The notes under the pieces were generated by a model. The model was given only the letters and a program-made list of their open reading frames with translations. It did not search any database and was not told the DNA's origin. This document shows, piece after piece, positions 45,665 through 55,121 of a stretch of DNA of 64,000 nt (position 1 is its first letter; every line of letters begins with the position of its first letter). This DNA is from DATHZQ01 sp965216945 (lineage in GTDB: Bacteria; Actinomycetota; Acidimicrobiia; Spongiisociales; UBA5794): contig CBDCGU010000003.1 of NCBI GenBank assembly GCA_965216945.1, positions 1,860,001-1,924,000 on the forward strand. The letters are read 5' to 3'. The position numbers and the translations under genes are program-made.

Positions 45665-46528
45665 ATGCTTCAAATGAAGAGTCTTCCTGCACTCGTGGTG
45701 GTCCTCGCGGCCGTCGCTGCCTCATGTAGCGGTGACGGCAGCAACCTACCGACTTCGCTCCCGTCCCTTCCGACGACGACGTTGGACGGGAGTACCACCA
45801 CGTCGGAGGTCACCACGTCGTCGACGATTGCCGGTTCGGAAACCACAACGACCGTTGGTGAAGTCACCAGCACCGTGGCTCCCTCAACAACGACGACCGT
45901 GCTTTCGTCTACGACCACGGAGCCAGAGGTCGACAGAGCGCTCGCGGCGTCGGATGCAATCGCGAGTGCGGTACCGCCGGACTGGACTGTGAGGCAGTCG
46001 GACACACTGGAGAATTCGGACGGCGACCTCGCGGAGAGGCTCGTTTCGGTGTGTGCACCTGGGCACATCGAGAAGGCCACCCTCGATGACATCAGCGTGG
46101 CGGCGTACTCGACGATTGTGGAGGCTCCTGCGAGTCTGCCCGACCGACTGTTCGCGCCGACTGCATCCTTCGAGTCTCGAGTCTTCGAGTCCGAGGAGGC
46201 CGCGGCGGCGGCCTTCGTTGCCATGGAGATCATGACCCGAAGGGCGGATGGGCGCGCCTGCATTGCGAGCGCGTACATCTCCTGGCTGGTGGAACGTCCG
46301 CCGATCGACGCTTCGTTGGAACTCAGCATCGAAGACGTCGCGATCCCGGGTGCCAACTTCGGCGTGCGGTTGGTGTGGACGACCACGGTTCGGGCTCGGG
46401 CGGTGGAATTCATTGCGGACGTCGTGGCCCACCGAGACGGTGATTTCACGCTCGTTGGTGCCTTCAGCTCGGTGAACGACCCATTCCCGCCGCTCGTGGG
46501 CGGAGTGTTGTTCGGAGCCGGCATCTGA
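45665..46528 (+). CDS. Thr-rich linker lipoprotein of unknown function
   Basis: 287-aa exported lipoprotein. ATG 45665 (or 45674) starts a signal with hydrophobic core LPALVVVLAAVAASC, whose Cys is lipidated. A long Thr/Ser linker (about residues 25-85) extends to a globular domain of about 190 aa with two Cys (VSVCAPGH and RACIASA). No family recognised. It is divergent to the MalT-like regulator and may be under its control. Confidence 0.75.
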   Translation: MLQMKSLPALVVVLAAVAASCSGDGSNLPTSLPSLPTTTLDGSTTTSEVTTSSTIAGSETTTTVGEVTSTVAPSTTTTVLSSTTTEPEVDRALAASDAIASAVPPDWTVRQSDTLENSDGDLAERLVSVCAPGHIEKATLDDISVAAYSTIVEAPASLPDRLFAPTASFESRVFESEEAAAAAFVAMEIMTRRADGRACIASAYISWLVERPPIDASLELSIEDVAIPGANFGVRLVWTTTVRARAVEFIADVVAHRDGDFTLVGAFSSVNDPFPPLVGGVLFGAGI

Positions 46529-46571
46529 GTACCAACGCGCGTTGTGCCGCCGAGTATCGGCAGGGCTGGCG

Positions 46572-46898
46572 CTAGTCCCCGATGACTTCGATGTCCAGAG
46601 CAGCCATCAGCCTGGGCAGGGTGGACGTCAGCTTGGCCACGCCGATCACCGGCGCAACGAGCGTGATGGCGTCGTAGATGGCATCGTCCTCGAGTCCCGC
46701 CGCGAGCCCCGAGTCGACGGCCCACTCGAACGTCGACGGGTCGGAGTCGATACTCAGCAGTGCCACGATCCTTACGAGACTTGCGCACCGGGCGTTGAGA
46801 ATGGTTGGCGGACCTCCGCCTCCCATCATGATCGACTCCACCGCGCTTGCGTCGTTCAATGTGACACGGCGCAGCAACTGCACTCGGTCGGGGTTCAT
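46572..46898 (-). CDS. Carboxymuconolactone decarboxylase-family protein (AhpD-like fold)
   Basis: 108-aa all-helical protein. The pattern ARCASLVRIVALLSID, with GLEDDAIYDAITLVAPVIGV after it, is that of the CMD family. Classical AhpD enzymes carry Cys-x-x-Cys; only one Cys is present here, so a peroxidase role is unlikely and the activity unknown. Encoded opposite to its neighbours between a lipoprotein and a SHOCT gene. Confidence 0.72.
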   Translation of the reverse strand: MNPDRVQLLRRVTLNDASAVESIMMGGGGPPTILNARCASLVRIVALLSIDSDPSTFEWAVDSGLAAGLEDDAIYDAITLVAPVIGVAKLTSTLPRLMAALDIEVIGD

Positions 46899-47059
46899 GC
46901 CACTCGATCCTTCCGTGGTACGGCCTCTGACTGTCTACGTACCAGCTTCCCTCGTGTGAAGGGGCAGGCATCCTCCCCATGGGATGAACCTCACGTTTCA
47001 TCCCCTCTGGGGGATGGACGATTTCGCTGCGCGGTCGATCATGGCGTGGATCAAAGGAG

Positions 47060-47446
47060 ATGACCATGCCACTGCTCGACCTGTTTTGGACAATGCTGCT
47101 GCTTTACCTGTTCTTCATCTGGATCTGGTTCCTCATCTCGCTCTTCTCAGACATCATTCGCCGTGATGATGTAGGAGGTTGGGCGAAGGCGGCTTGGACC
47201 ATCTTCCTGCTGCTCGTCCCTCTGCTCGGTGCCCTGGTCTACGTCATCAGCAACGGCGACGGAATGGCGCAGCGCCGAGCGAGCCAGATGTCCGCCGCCC
47301 GCGCAGCGCAGGACGACTACATCCGATCCGTGGCTGGCGGACCACCTTCGACCGCGGATGAATTGGGGAAGCTGTCGAACCTCGTGGGGGAAGGCGTGAT
47401 CACCCAAGCGGAGTTCGATGCTCAAAAAGAGAAGCTGCTCGCGTGA
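47060..47446 (+). CDS. Membrane SHOCT-domain protein (PLDc_N-like)
   Basis: 128-aa protein with two membrane helices (about 8-32 and 45-65; WTIFLLLVPLLGALVYVIS) followed by a cytosolic tail ending in SHOCT (DELGKLSNLVGEGVITQAEF). The helices resemble the PLDc_N/cardiolipin synthase N-terminal pair, often present without a catalytic domain. It starts after GGAG and precedes the DUF6325-like and sulfatase genes on the same strand. Confidence 0.85.
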   Translation: MTMPLLDLFWTMLLLYLFFIWIWFLISLFSDIIRRDDVGGWAKAAWTIFLLLVPLLGALVYVISNGDGMAQRRASQMSAARAAQDDYIRSVAGGPPSTADELGKLSNLVGEGVITQAEFDAQKEKLLA

Positions 47447-47501
47447 CCCCAACGACGACGAGATTGATTCAAGGGAACGTAAACCAAAGAAGGGAAGACT
47501 C

Positions 47502-48005
47502 ATGTCCGTAGGACCAGTGCAGCTCGTTGTGCTCGGCTTCGATAGCCCAGACTTTCAAGGTGAGATCAAGGCAGAACTCGAACGACTCAGAGAGAGCAAC
47601 ACCATCAAGGTCATCGACTCGATGGCGGTGTACAAGGACTCCGACGGTGACATCGAGGTGGAGTTCCTCAGCAACCTGAGCGACGACGAAGCCGAGGAGA
47701 TCGGAAGCAAGGTTGCGAACCTCGTAGGCCTCGGATTCGCGGGTGAGGAGGGAATGGAGCTCGGCGCCGAGGCCGCTGCCGAGAGCCTCGACTTCTTCGA
47801 CGAGGACGACAGGTGGGACGTCGTCGAGGAGATCCCTCTCGACTCCGCAGCCGTGTTGATCCTCATCGAGCACCACTGGGCCGTTGGGCTTCGCGACGCT
47901 GTGGCTCGTGCTGGCGGCTTTCGCCTCGGCGACACGTTCATCAGCCCCCTCGACCTGGTCGCGGTAGGCCTGATGAGCAGAGCCGACGCCGAAAGCCTCG
48001 TCTGA
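47502..48005 (+). CDS. DUF6325/DUF1269-like protein
   Basis: 167-aa acidic protein. The opening VGPVQLVVLGFDSPDFQGEI, then an alpha/beta unit and a Gly/Ala-rich middle (GFAGEEGMELGAEAAAES), fit the DUF1269/DUF6325 group; some members are membrane associated. ATG 47502 follows AGGGAAG. Such genes are often beside SHOCT proteins and sulfatases, as here. Function unknown. Confidence 0.7.
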   Translation: MSVGPVQLVVLGFDSPDFQGEIKAELERLRESNTIKVIDSMAVYKDSDGDIEVEFLSNLSDDEAEEIGSKVANLVGLGFAGEEGMELGAEAAAESLDFFDEDDRWDVVEEIPLDSAAVLILIEHHWAVGLRDAVARAGGFRLGDTFISPLDLVAVGLMSRADAESLV

Positions 48006-48044
48006 AACACCTGAACCCGCCGTCTGACGCATCAAGGAGTGGTC

Positions 48045-50405
48045 GTGGCCGACGAAACCAGAAGAGAAGCACTGCCGATACCGGACCAGAGATATCAGGG
48101 CCTCGTCACGTACGACGCAAAGGACCCGTCGTCGAGCTTTCCGAGCATCCCCCAGGTCCGTCCTCCCGAGGGTGCTCCGAACGTCCTCATCGTGCTCCTC
48201 GATGACGTCGGGTTCGGGGCTTCGAGCGCCTTCGGCGGACCTTGCGAGACGCCGGTCGCTGAGAAGTTGGCCGCTCGAGGGCTGAGATACAACCGCTTTC
48301 ACACGACGGCGCTCTGCTCCCCGACGCGTGCTGCGCTCTTGAGCGGGCGGAATCATCACACGATGGGGATGGGTGGGATCACCGAGCTCGCGACGGGAGC
48401 TCCGGGCTATACCTCGGTCTATCCCAACACATGTGCGCCTCTGGCCGAGATGCTCAAGCTGAACGGCTATTCGACCGCCCAGTTCGGCAAATGTCACGAG
48501 GTCCCCGTGTGGGAGACGAGTCCCTTGGGGCCGTTTCGGCAATGGCCGACCGGTCAGGGGTTCGAGCACTTCTATGGGTTCGTCGGCGGCGAGACAAACC
48601 AATGGGCGCCGGCCATCTACAACGACACCGTTCCCATCGAACCCGATGGAATCGATGATCCGGACTATCACTTCACCGAGGACATGACCGATCACGCCAT
48701 CGGTTGGGTTCGCCAGCAGAAGGCGCTCATGCCTGACAAGCCCTTCTTCATGTACTTCGCTCCCGGTGCCACGCACGCTCCGCATCACGTACCGAAGGCG
48801 TGGGCCGACAAGTACGCGGGGAAGTTTGACGACGGATGGGATGCCGTACGCGAACGCACCTTCGCGCGGCAAAAGGAGCTGGGCGTTATCCCCGACGACG
48901 CCCAGCTGACGGCACGACCCGACGAAGTTCCCGCGTGGGAAGACATGCCAGCGGAACTCAGGCCGGTCCTCGCCCGCCAGATGGAGGTCTACGCGGGCTT
49001 CTTGGAGCACACCGATCACCACATAGGCCGTCTCGTCGATGCGCTCGCAGAGCTGGAGGTACTCGACGACACCCTCGTCTATTACATCATCGGCGACAAC
49101 GGCGCATCTGCTGAGGGCACGATCAACGGCACCTTCAACGAGATGCTGAGTCTCAACGGTGCGGGAGCCTTGGAAACAGCCGACTTCATGGCGGCCCGCT
49201 TGGAGACGTTCGGCACGGCTGCTGCGTACAACCACTACGCAGTTGGTTGGGCTCACGCCATGGACACGCCGTACCAATGGACCAAGCAGGTCGCTTCGCA
49301 TTGGGGCGGTACCCGTAACGGCACCGTGGTCCATTGGCCGAACGGCTTCGAGTCGAGGGGTGACGTACGCGATCAGTTTCATCACGTGATCGACATCGCT
49401 GCGACCGTGATGCAAGCAGCCCGTCTGCCACACCCGACCTTTGTGCACGGCGTGCAGCAGGAGCCGCTCCACGGAACAAGCATGATCCCGACGTTCGACG
49501 ATCGTGACGCACCCGAGGGGCGCACCACCCAGTACTTCGAGATGTTCGTGAACCGCGGGATATACCACGAGGGCTGGACAGCCGTAACCCGCCACAGCAC
49601 GCCGTGGGAGATGGGGACTGAGGTTCCACCGATCGACGAGGACGTTTGGGAGCTGTACGGGCCTGACGACTGGACCCAGGCGAACGACCTCGCTGCCGAG
49701 TTGCCGGAGAAGCTGCACGAGCTCAAGACGCTGTTCCTGATCGAAGCGGCTCGCTACAACGTCCTGCCACTCGACGACAGGCGTATCGAGCGCTTCAACT
49801 CTGACCTCGCGGGACGTCCCGTCCTCCTTAAGGGAAACTCTCAGATCCTCTTCGGGGGCATGGGCCGATTGACGGAGAACACCGTCCTGAACGTCAAGAA
49901 CAAAAGCCACGCCATAACGGCCCAGGTGAGTCTCGCGGATGCACAAACCAGCGGCGTAATCATTTCACAGGGTGGGCAGTTCGGCGGTTGGACGGTCTAC
50001 ATGGTCGACGGGGTGCCCCATTACTGCTACAACCTGTTTGGCCTTCAGCTATTCAAGATCGCGGGCAGTGAGCCAGTCGCGCCGGGTGAGCGCCAGATCC
50101 GAGTCGAGTTTGCGTACGACGGAGGTGGCCTCGGCAAAGGTGGGACCGTAACGCTCTACGTCGACGGAACGGAGGTCGGTCAGGGCCGCGTCGACGCGAC
50201 ACAGGCAATGATCTTCTCTGCAGACGAGACCACCGACGTCGGCTCGGATACCGCGACGGCCGTTACGGATGACCTCGAGGGAACGGCCACCCGCTTCGAC
50301 GGTCGAGTCCAATGGGTGCAGATCGACATTGGCGACGATTCCGAAGACGCCGACCACTACATCACCGACGAGGAACGTCTGCGCGTGGCGATGGCGATCC
50401 AGTGA
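48045..50405 (+). CDS. Arylsulfatase (type I, formylglycine-dependent)
   Basis: 786-aa sulfatase hydrolysing sulfate esters. The alkaline-phosphatase-fold core starts NVLIVLLDDVGFGASSAFGG (metal Asp53/Asp54), and the modification site is C91-S-P-T-R95 in ALCSPTRAALLSGR, which a formylglycine-generating enzyme converts. FGKCHEVP and YIIGDNGASAEG supply further active-site residues. The C-terminal 200 residues are an extra beta domain. No signal peptide is visible, so it may be cytosolic or exported by another route. GTG 48045 is preferred over 48039 because AAGGAG sits 5 nt ahead. The FGE gene is 1.5 kb downstream. Confidence 0.92.
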   Translation: MADETRREALPIPDQRYQGLVTYDAKDPSSSFPSIPQVRPPEGAPNVLIVLLDDVGFGASSAFGGPCETPVAEKLAARGLRYNRFHTTALCSPTRAALLSGRNHHTMGMGGITELATGAPGYTSVYPNTCAPLAEMLKLNGYSTAQFGKCHEVPVWETSPLGPFRQWPTGQGFEHFYGFVGGETNQWAPAIYNDTVPIEPDGIDDPDYHFTEDMTDHAIGWVRQQKALMPDKPFFMYFAPGATHAPHHVPKAWADKYAGKFDDGWDAVRERTFARQKELGVIPDDAQLTARPDEVPAWEDMPAELRPVLARQMEVYAGFLEHTDHHIGRLVDALAELEVLDDTLVYYIIGDNGASAEGTINGTFNEMLSLNGAGALETADFMAARLETFGTAAAYNHYAVGWAHAMDTPYQWTKQVASHWGGTRNGTVVHWPNGFESRGDVRDQFHHVIDIAATVMQAARLPHPTFVHGVQQEPLHGTSMIPTFDDRDAPEGRTTQYFEMFVNRGIYHEGWTAVTRHSTPWEMGTEVPPIDEDVWELYGPDDWTQANDLAAELPEKLHELKTLFLIEAARYNVLPLDDRRIERFNSDLAGRPVLLKGNSQILFGGMGRLTENTVLNVKNKSHAITAQVSLADAQTSGVIISQGGQFGGWTVYMVDGVPHYCYNLFGLQLFKIAGSEPVAPGERQIRVEFAYDGGGLGKGGTVTLYVDGTEVGQGRVDATQAMIFSADETTDVGSDTATAVTDDLEGTATRFDGRVQWVQIDIGDDSEDADHYITDEERLRVAMAIQ

Positions 50406-50430
50406 AGGCTGTCTCCGCGGAGCGACGACG

Positions 50431-51141
50431 ATGACTGGCGGGGCACCAAACCAGCAGGGCCAGTTCCTGGGTGGAACCGACCGGGTCGAGCTGATTGCAA
50501 CGATCATCATGGCCCTCGCCGCCATCTTCACTGCATGGGCGGCGTTCCAGAGCGCCAAGTGGTCGGGTGAGCAGGCCACCTCCTTCAGCCGTGCAGGAGC
50601 GGCACGTACCGAATCGACCCGATTCGACACGAGGGCTGGCCAGGAGGCTGGGATTGACGTCGCCGTGTTCATGGGTTGGCTCAATGCCTTCAATGCCGAC
50701 GTGAACGCGGGGCTCATCGACTTCGACCGATCGGAGGTGTACGAGCCCGCCGACGGGACGCTGTCAGGTTTTCTCTTCGCAAGGGTTCGCCCAGAGTTCC
50801 GGCCTGCGCTCGACTCGTGGGTCGAACTCTTTGCCGAAGACCCTGCGACCGCCCCCCCTACGCCGTTTGCGATGGATGAGTACGTGCTCGCGAGCGCGAT
50901 CGAGGCTGACCGCCTTCAAGAGAACGCTGACTCGTTCGCGTCGGCCGCGGGAGTGGCGAACCAGAACTCCGATGACTACGTCTTGACGGCGGTCGCGTTC
51001 GCGCTCGTGCTCTTCTTCGGTGGCGTCAGCTCAAAGCTCGGGTCCACGATGAACCGCTACCTCGCCGTGGGGCTCGCCACTTTGTTGTTCATTGGTGCCA
51101 CGTGCGTGCTGATCATCCTCCCGAAGATCCTGCCGTTCTGA
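50431..51141 (+). CDS. Membrane protein of unknown function
   Basis: 236-aa protein with one N-terminal helix (VELIATIIMALAAIFTAWAA) and two C-terminal helices (AFALVLFFGGVSS and YLAVGLATLLFIGATCVLII) around a soluble loop of about 130 residues. ATG 50431 lies 25 bp after the sulfatase stop. The layout resembles DUF4337-type proteins, but I cannot name the family with confidence. Probably cotranscribed with the sulfatase. Confidence 0.72.
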   Translation: MTGGAPNQQGQFLGGTDRVELIATIIMALAAIFTAWAAFQSAKWSGEQATSFSRAGAARTESTRFDTRAGQEAGIDVAVFMGWLNAFNADVNAGLIDFDRSEVYEPADGTLSGFLFARVRPEFRPALDSWVELFAEDPATAPPTPFAMDEYVLASAIEADRLQENADSFASAAGVANQNSDDYVLTAVAFALVLFFGGVSSKLGSTMNRYLAVGLATLLFIGATCVLIILPKILPF

Positions 51142-51239
51142 CCGAATGATGTTCTCGCGGCGCACGCACCTCGCATACCCGATCGACGACATGGGCAACG
51201 GATAGAGAAGACATGAAGAACCGAAGGAAGGGATAGGAA

Positions 51240-51923
51240 ATGGAATTCTGGAACACGTTGTGGGACCGCCTCGTGATATTTGGCGAGAGCTTCGTCGAGT
51301 GGGCCGTCTTGCTTCTCGTCGCACTCGTCATCCTCGTCATTGGACGATGGATAGCAAAGCTGATCGCGCGGCTGATGGGGGGCCTCCTCGACCTGGGCGG
51401 CCTGGACGGAATGTGGAAGCGATCAGGTGTGGCGCGGGCGCTGGCCGACGGCAACCAAACCCCTGGATCGATTACCTACACGATCGTCTACGCCTACCTG
51501 ATGGTTGTGGTCCTTCTTGTTGTGTCGGACATCCTCAACATCGTGTCCGTTCAGGTGCTGCTGGTCCGTCTACTCGCATGGATTCCGCTGGTGCTGCTGG
51601 CTGCGGCGATCGTGGTGGTGTTCGCGGCAGCCGGGAGTTGGGCGGCGGGGCTCGTGAAGCCGTTCGCCGACGTGCAGCACGTGCCCTGGCTCACCTACGT
51701 CGTGCATGCAGGGGTCATCGTCTTCGGACTGCTGTTCGCCATGGAGATCGTCGACGTCCGCTTTGCCGCTGAAATCGTCACACTCGTCATCGGGTCGGCA
51801 ACGCTCGCGCTTGCAATCGCGTTCGGCGTCGGCGGTATCGACGCGGGGAAGCAATGGTGGGCCAAGTACGGTACGCCGGGAGCCCCCATGGCACCCGGCG
51901 ACTCTGTGGGCGACGATCAGTAG
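51240..51923 (+). CDS. TM-helix-repeat / mechanosensitive-channel-like membrane protein
   Basis: 227-aa protein with about four to five helices. The first (LLLVALVILVIGRWIAKLIA) and the last Gly-rich helix (IGSATLALAIAFGVGGIDAG) are those of the conserved TM-helix family related to MscS. The beta domain and vestibule of a full MscS channel are missing, so gating activity is uncertain. A purine-rich AAGGAAGGGATAGGA precedes the ATG. Lies between the sulfatase and its activating enzyme. Confidence 0.8.
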   Translation: MEFWNTLWDRLVIFGESFVEWAVLLLVALVILVIGRWIAKLIARLMGGLLDLGGLDGMWKRSGVARALADGNQTPGSITYTIVYAYLMVVVLLVVSDILNIVSVQVLLVRLLAWIPLVLLAAAIVVVFAAAGSWAAGLVKPFADVQHVPWLTYVVHAGVIVFGLLFAMEIVDVRFAAEIVTLVIGSATLALAIAFGVGGIDAGKQWWAKYGTPGAPMAPGDSVGDDQ

Positions 51924-51926
51924 GGG

Positions 51927-52886
51927 ATGCGCGGATGCACGGCACGGCGCGATGCTGCAGGTGTGCCCACCATGAAGGCCCTCCCCGGCGGTAGTTTCGA
52001 GATGGGATCGGACGCGTTCTACGCGGACGAAAAGCCGGTTCGCCGTGTGACGGTCGACCCGTTCGCGATCGCCGAGCATCCGGTGACCAACAACGAGTTC
52101 GCCGCCTTTGTCGACGGCACCGGCTATGTGACGGAAGCCGAGAAGCCGCCAGATCCATGGATGTATCCGGGAGCGAACACGACGGATCTCGTTCCCGGTG
52201 CACTCGTGTTCACGATGACCCCGGGGCCTGTTGATCTCAACGACTACACCAAGTGGTGGCGTTGGGTTCCCGGCGCGAGCTGGCGCCACCCGCTAGGACC
52301 CGAGAGCTCGATCGACGACCTGGGGGATCACCCGGTTGTTCAGGTTTCGTATGCGGACGCCGCCGCATACTGCGCCTGGACTGGGTCGACGCTTCCCACT
52401 GAAGAGGAGTGGGAATTCGCCGCGCGAGGCGGCCTCGCTGGTGCCGACTTCACATGGGGCGACCACGATCCGCAGGAGACGGAACCCGTCGCCAATACAT
52501 GGCAAGGAAGGTTTCCCTTCGAGAACACCGAGATCGATGGACACGCGAGGACCTCACCTGTTGGGTCCTACCCGCCGAACGGGTTCGGTCTCTTCGATAT
52601 GGCCGGCAACGTATGGGAGTGGACGGTGAGTTGGTATGTGTCCGTACGGCAGCAGACTGCGTGCTGTGCACCTCACGCCCCACGACGTGAGGACAGCTAC
52701 GACCCGTCGTCTGACGTGAAGATCCCTCGGAAGGTGGTCAAAGGCGGTTCGCACCTGTGTACGCCTCAGTACTGCTACCGCTATCGACCAGCCGCTCGCC
52801 AACCACAGACCATCGAGACGGCCACGAGTCACCTGGGCTTTCGAGCCGTCGTCCGCGCACCGTCCAACGGCGGGGGCTCCTGGTAG
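51927..52886 (+). CDS. Formylglycine-generating enzyme (FGE/SUMF1 family)
   Basis: Activates sulfatases by oxidising the Cys of CxPxR to formylglycine. Motifs: ALPGGSFEMGSDAFYADEKP at the N-terminus, LPTEEEWEFAARGG, DMAGNVWEWT, and the redox/copper cysteine pair in GGSHLCTPQYCYRYRPAARQ. All catalytic residues expected for an aerobic FGE are present. The start may be ATG 51927 (319 aa) or ATG 51972. Its partner is the arylsulfatase at 48045. Confidence 0.92.
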   Translation: MRGCTARRDAAGVPTMKALPGGSFEMGSDAFYADEKPVRRVTVDPFAIAEHPVTNNEFAAFVDGTGYVTEAEKPPDPWMYPGANTTDLVPGALVFTMTPGPVDLNDYTKWWRWVPGASWRHPLGPESSIDDLGDHPVVQVSYADAAAYCAWTGSTLPTEEEWEFAARGGLAGADFTWGDHDPQETEPVANTWQGRFPFENTEIDGHARTSPVGSYPPNGFGLFDMAGNVWEWTVSWYVSVRQQTACCAPHAPRREDSYDPSSDVKIPRKVVKGGSHLCTPQYCYRYRPAARQPQTIETATSHLGFRAVVRAPSNGGGSW

Positions 52887-53504
52887 AGCGGTCTCAGGCG
52901 CGCCCTCGGCGCAACGCGCCGGATGGTTGCGACCCAGTTCCTCGGCGAGGCCCTGCTGCTGGCAGGAATCGGGGTAACGGGTGAAGCGATGAAGGGAGGC
53001 GCAATCAATGCTGTCGCTTCCTTTCGGCCGGCCGACCGCACCTACCGAAACGATGTGAGGTGCGAAATCGCGTGAACTGTGATCCTCGTCGTCGCCACTC
53101 CGTCGTCTCCAGGAGACGGTCGGAACCAATCCAGATTCACCGCATCCGACGGATTTCGACCAGACCGCTCAGGATCGCCGGGTACGAGCGTTTTCTCGGC
53201 GAGTGGCTGGCAGCACCGCGGCGCCACTTCCGTTCAACGGGAGGCGCTGAGCCGACTTTGACTGACGCCGCCGCTGTTGCGCGGGTCCGCCGCTTGCGGG
53301 GTGCGTGAGCGGATGTGGACGGTCTTGTTCGTTTCGTGTTTCACGTGAACGGGTGATGGGATCACGCCGGCGGTGCTCGTTGCGTATGTCTATGTGAACC
53401 CTGAGGAGTTGGGTTCCGGGACACGGGTGTGTTCTTGACGTTGGGTCGGCGGGCGTGCGAGAGTGCGCGTCCCGGATGCCGGTCCGTGGGTCGGGGCAGT
53501 GAAG
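52887..53504. other. Non-coding stretch with a parS-like palindrome
   Basis: 618 bp without a supported gene. TGTTTCACGTGAACGG at 53337-53352 matches 13 of 16 bases of the ParB binding site consensus (TGTTTCACGTGAAACA), with an intact TTCACGTGAA core. No parAB gene is in the window; the similarity could be chance or a TetR-type operator. Confidence 0.45.
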
Positions 53505-54113
53505 ATGGTTACGAAGTCGACTCAGAGGAAGGTCGTCGTCGAGAGGCGCGTGTCGAAGGACGGTGCGATCCGGTTCGATGCGAGGTGGTATTGCCCGGAT
53601 GCGTCACTGTCTGATGCGGCACTCCTTGCTGGCCGCGGGTTTTGCCGTGGACACAAGAAGGGAACGTGCGGTTTCTCGACTCGTGCAGAGGCTGAGGCTG
53701 CCGGTTACGCGGCTCAGACTGCGGCGAGGTCTGCAACGCTCGGGTTTGATCCTTCGTTGGATCAGTCTGTTACGTTGGGTGAGGTCGCGACGCGCTGGTT
53801 CGAGTCCGGACCGCCACGGATTGGTGTGCAGACGATGCGTGGGTATCGGGAGCGTTGGCGCAGCTGGTGTCGCCGCAACCCGGCGATGCCTCTCGTACCT
53901 GCAGTTTCGGTGACGAGGGCGAAGGTGGTGGATTGGTTGCAGGATCTGCGCCGCGACGGTTTGGCGGCTTCGACGATGCGCCAGGACCTGATCTTGTTGC
54001 GTCACATCCTTGGCCACGCGACCGACATCGGGCTGACGACGGTGAACGCTGCCGATGGGGTTTCTGCGCCTGCGTCGTTGCAGGGAAAGCCAGCGAAGCG
54101 ACCTCTCCGATAA
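53505..54113 (+). pseudogene. Truncated tyrosine integrase (N-terminal and core-binding domains only)
   Basis: 202 codons from ATG 53505. The N-terminal part has Cys/His residues (RWYCPD, GFCRGHKKGTCGF) followed by a SAM-like core-binding domain (SVTLGEVATRWFESG, ASTMRQDLILLRHILGHATD). The frame ends at KPAKRPLR just before where the catalytic Arg...HxxR...Tyr domain should begin; no catalytic half is found downstream. It is therefore an inactive remnant of the integrase of unit B, near its right att repeat. Confidence 0.85.
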
Positions 54114-54401
54114 GGAGTCCATTGCGATCGCTGTGAGAGATCACCTGCAAGGTCGAACGATCGCAATGAGGGCCGGGGGTCAGCCCTATCCCGACTTCGA
54201 AGATCTCAAACGAGCTCTCCGTGCATACAACCCGAACAAACGCTTCGTCGAACTGGGCGTGCTTGCATACTCCATAGTCCAAAACCCGTGAGAGCCTCCC
54301 GTAGCGTGCGATGAGTTGCCGATCACAGACCGCGATCAGGGCGCAGACATGCGTAGAGGCTATTCGCGAGCGTATCTGTGCAAGTCATCGCCACACCTCC
54401 A

Positions 54402-54782
54402 TCACACGTGCCCTTCGACCGTGACACTCGCTCGCCGTGATAGGCGAGAAAGCAGCCCCGATGCCCGGTAGGTGATCCGGAGATCGCAGTTCACTCCAAC
54501 CATGACAACAAGATCGCGTCCTACCGGTATCACCGTTCCGCGGCAATAGGGGTCCGACACGCCGCCGAGTCGCTCGTCGAGAATCACCACAGCCTCAGGA
54601 GCGTGACCGGCTGGGACCTCTGCTCCCAGGTTCGAAGCGATGGCTCGCGTTACCACGGCATCGCCGGGTCCCTGATTCGTGATAATGCGCAGATCAGCGC
54701 CATGCGTTGCTTCGCGCCAGGTAACACTCGGCACACCCTGTGCCCATATCCAGGCAAGTAGAGTCGCAACGCATCCGACCAC
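54402..54782 (-). CDS. Small hypothetical membrane-anchored protein
   Basis: 126-aa frame with a hydrophobic N-terminus (GCVATLLAWIWAQG) and a soluble tail with two Cys (SDPYCRGTV and VNCDLRI) that could form a disulphide outside the cell. No family recognised. The start is a GTG with no convincing ribosome site. The preceding 54114-54401 stretch holds a 78-codon frame (54055-54291) that I could not support as a gene. Confidence 0.45.
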   Translation of the reverse strand: MVGCVATLLAWIWAQGVPSVTWREATHGADLRIITNQGPGDAVVTRAIASNLGAEVPAGHAPEAVVILDERLGGVSDPYCRGTVIPVGRDLVVMVGVNCDLRITYRASGLLSRLSRRASVTVEGHV

Positions 54783-54992
54783 GATTCCGAGAGCCGCTGC
54801 CAGGTCGTACCTCCCCCAAGGGACATCTCATTCCAACCATAGGACGTGAACGCCGACGGCTGCCGTGTCCGCGAAGTGGGACACGCTCGCCGTGCCCCCA
54901 CCGCGCCCCTCCGAGGTCCGAGATCGAGCACTGTGCAGCGCAGTTTTTCGATCTCTTGGCGGTTCTACGCTTCCAGGCGCGGTGGATCTGTG

Positions 54993-55040
54993 CTGACTAC
55001 GGATCAGAAGGTTGGGGGTTCGAGTCCCTCGGGCGTGCTG
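54993..55040 (+). repeat. att copy 3 (unit B/C junction), one-base deletion
   Basis: Matches the tRNA-Arg 3' half from CTGACTACGG through GGGCGTGCTG, but reads CCCTCGGG instead of CCCTCCGGG, so one C is lost. Part of a 339-bp gene-free stretch (54783-55121). A GGGAGCCAT nonamer lies at 55102-55110. Confidence 0.9.
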
Positions 55041-55121
55041 CTAAAACCTTTGTGCCGCAGCGGATTCAGCGCGGTGGTCGCGAGTGGACCTTCTGACGTT
55101 TGGGAGCCATTCGCGCCCGTT

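Larger units (their letters stand above)
38355..55040. mobile_element. Island unit B: sulfatase-bearing integrated element
   Basis: Lies between att copies 2 and 3. The only recombination gene is a truncated integrase near its right end (53505-54113). Cargo: SHOCT proteins, an interrupted SulP gene, a MalT-like regulator, and an arylsulfatase/FGE cluster with membrane proteins. The right-hand att has lost one C. Confidence 0.7.

Noticed and set aside
54055..54291. 78-codon frame overlapping the end of the truncated integrase
   Set aside because: No family, overlaps another frame, no ribosome site; may be debris from the lost part of unit B.
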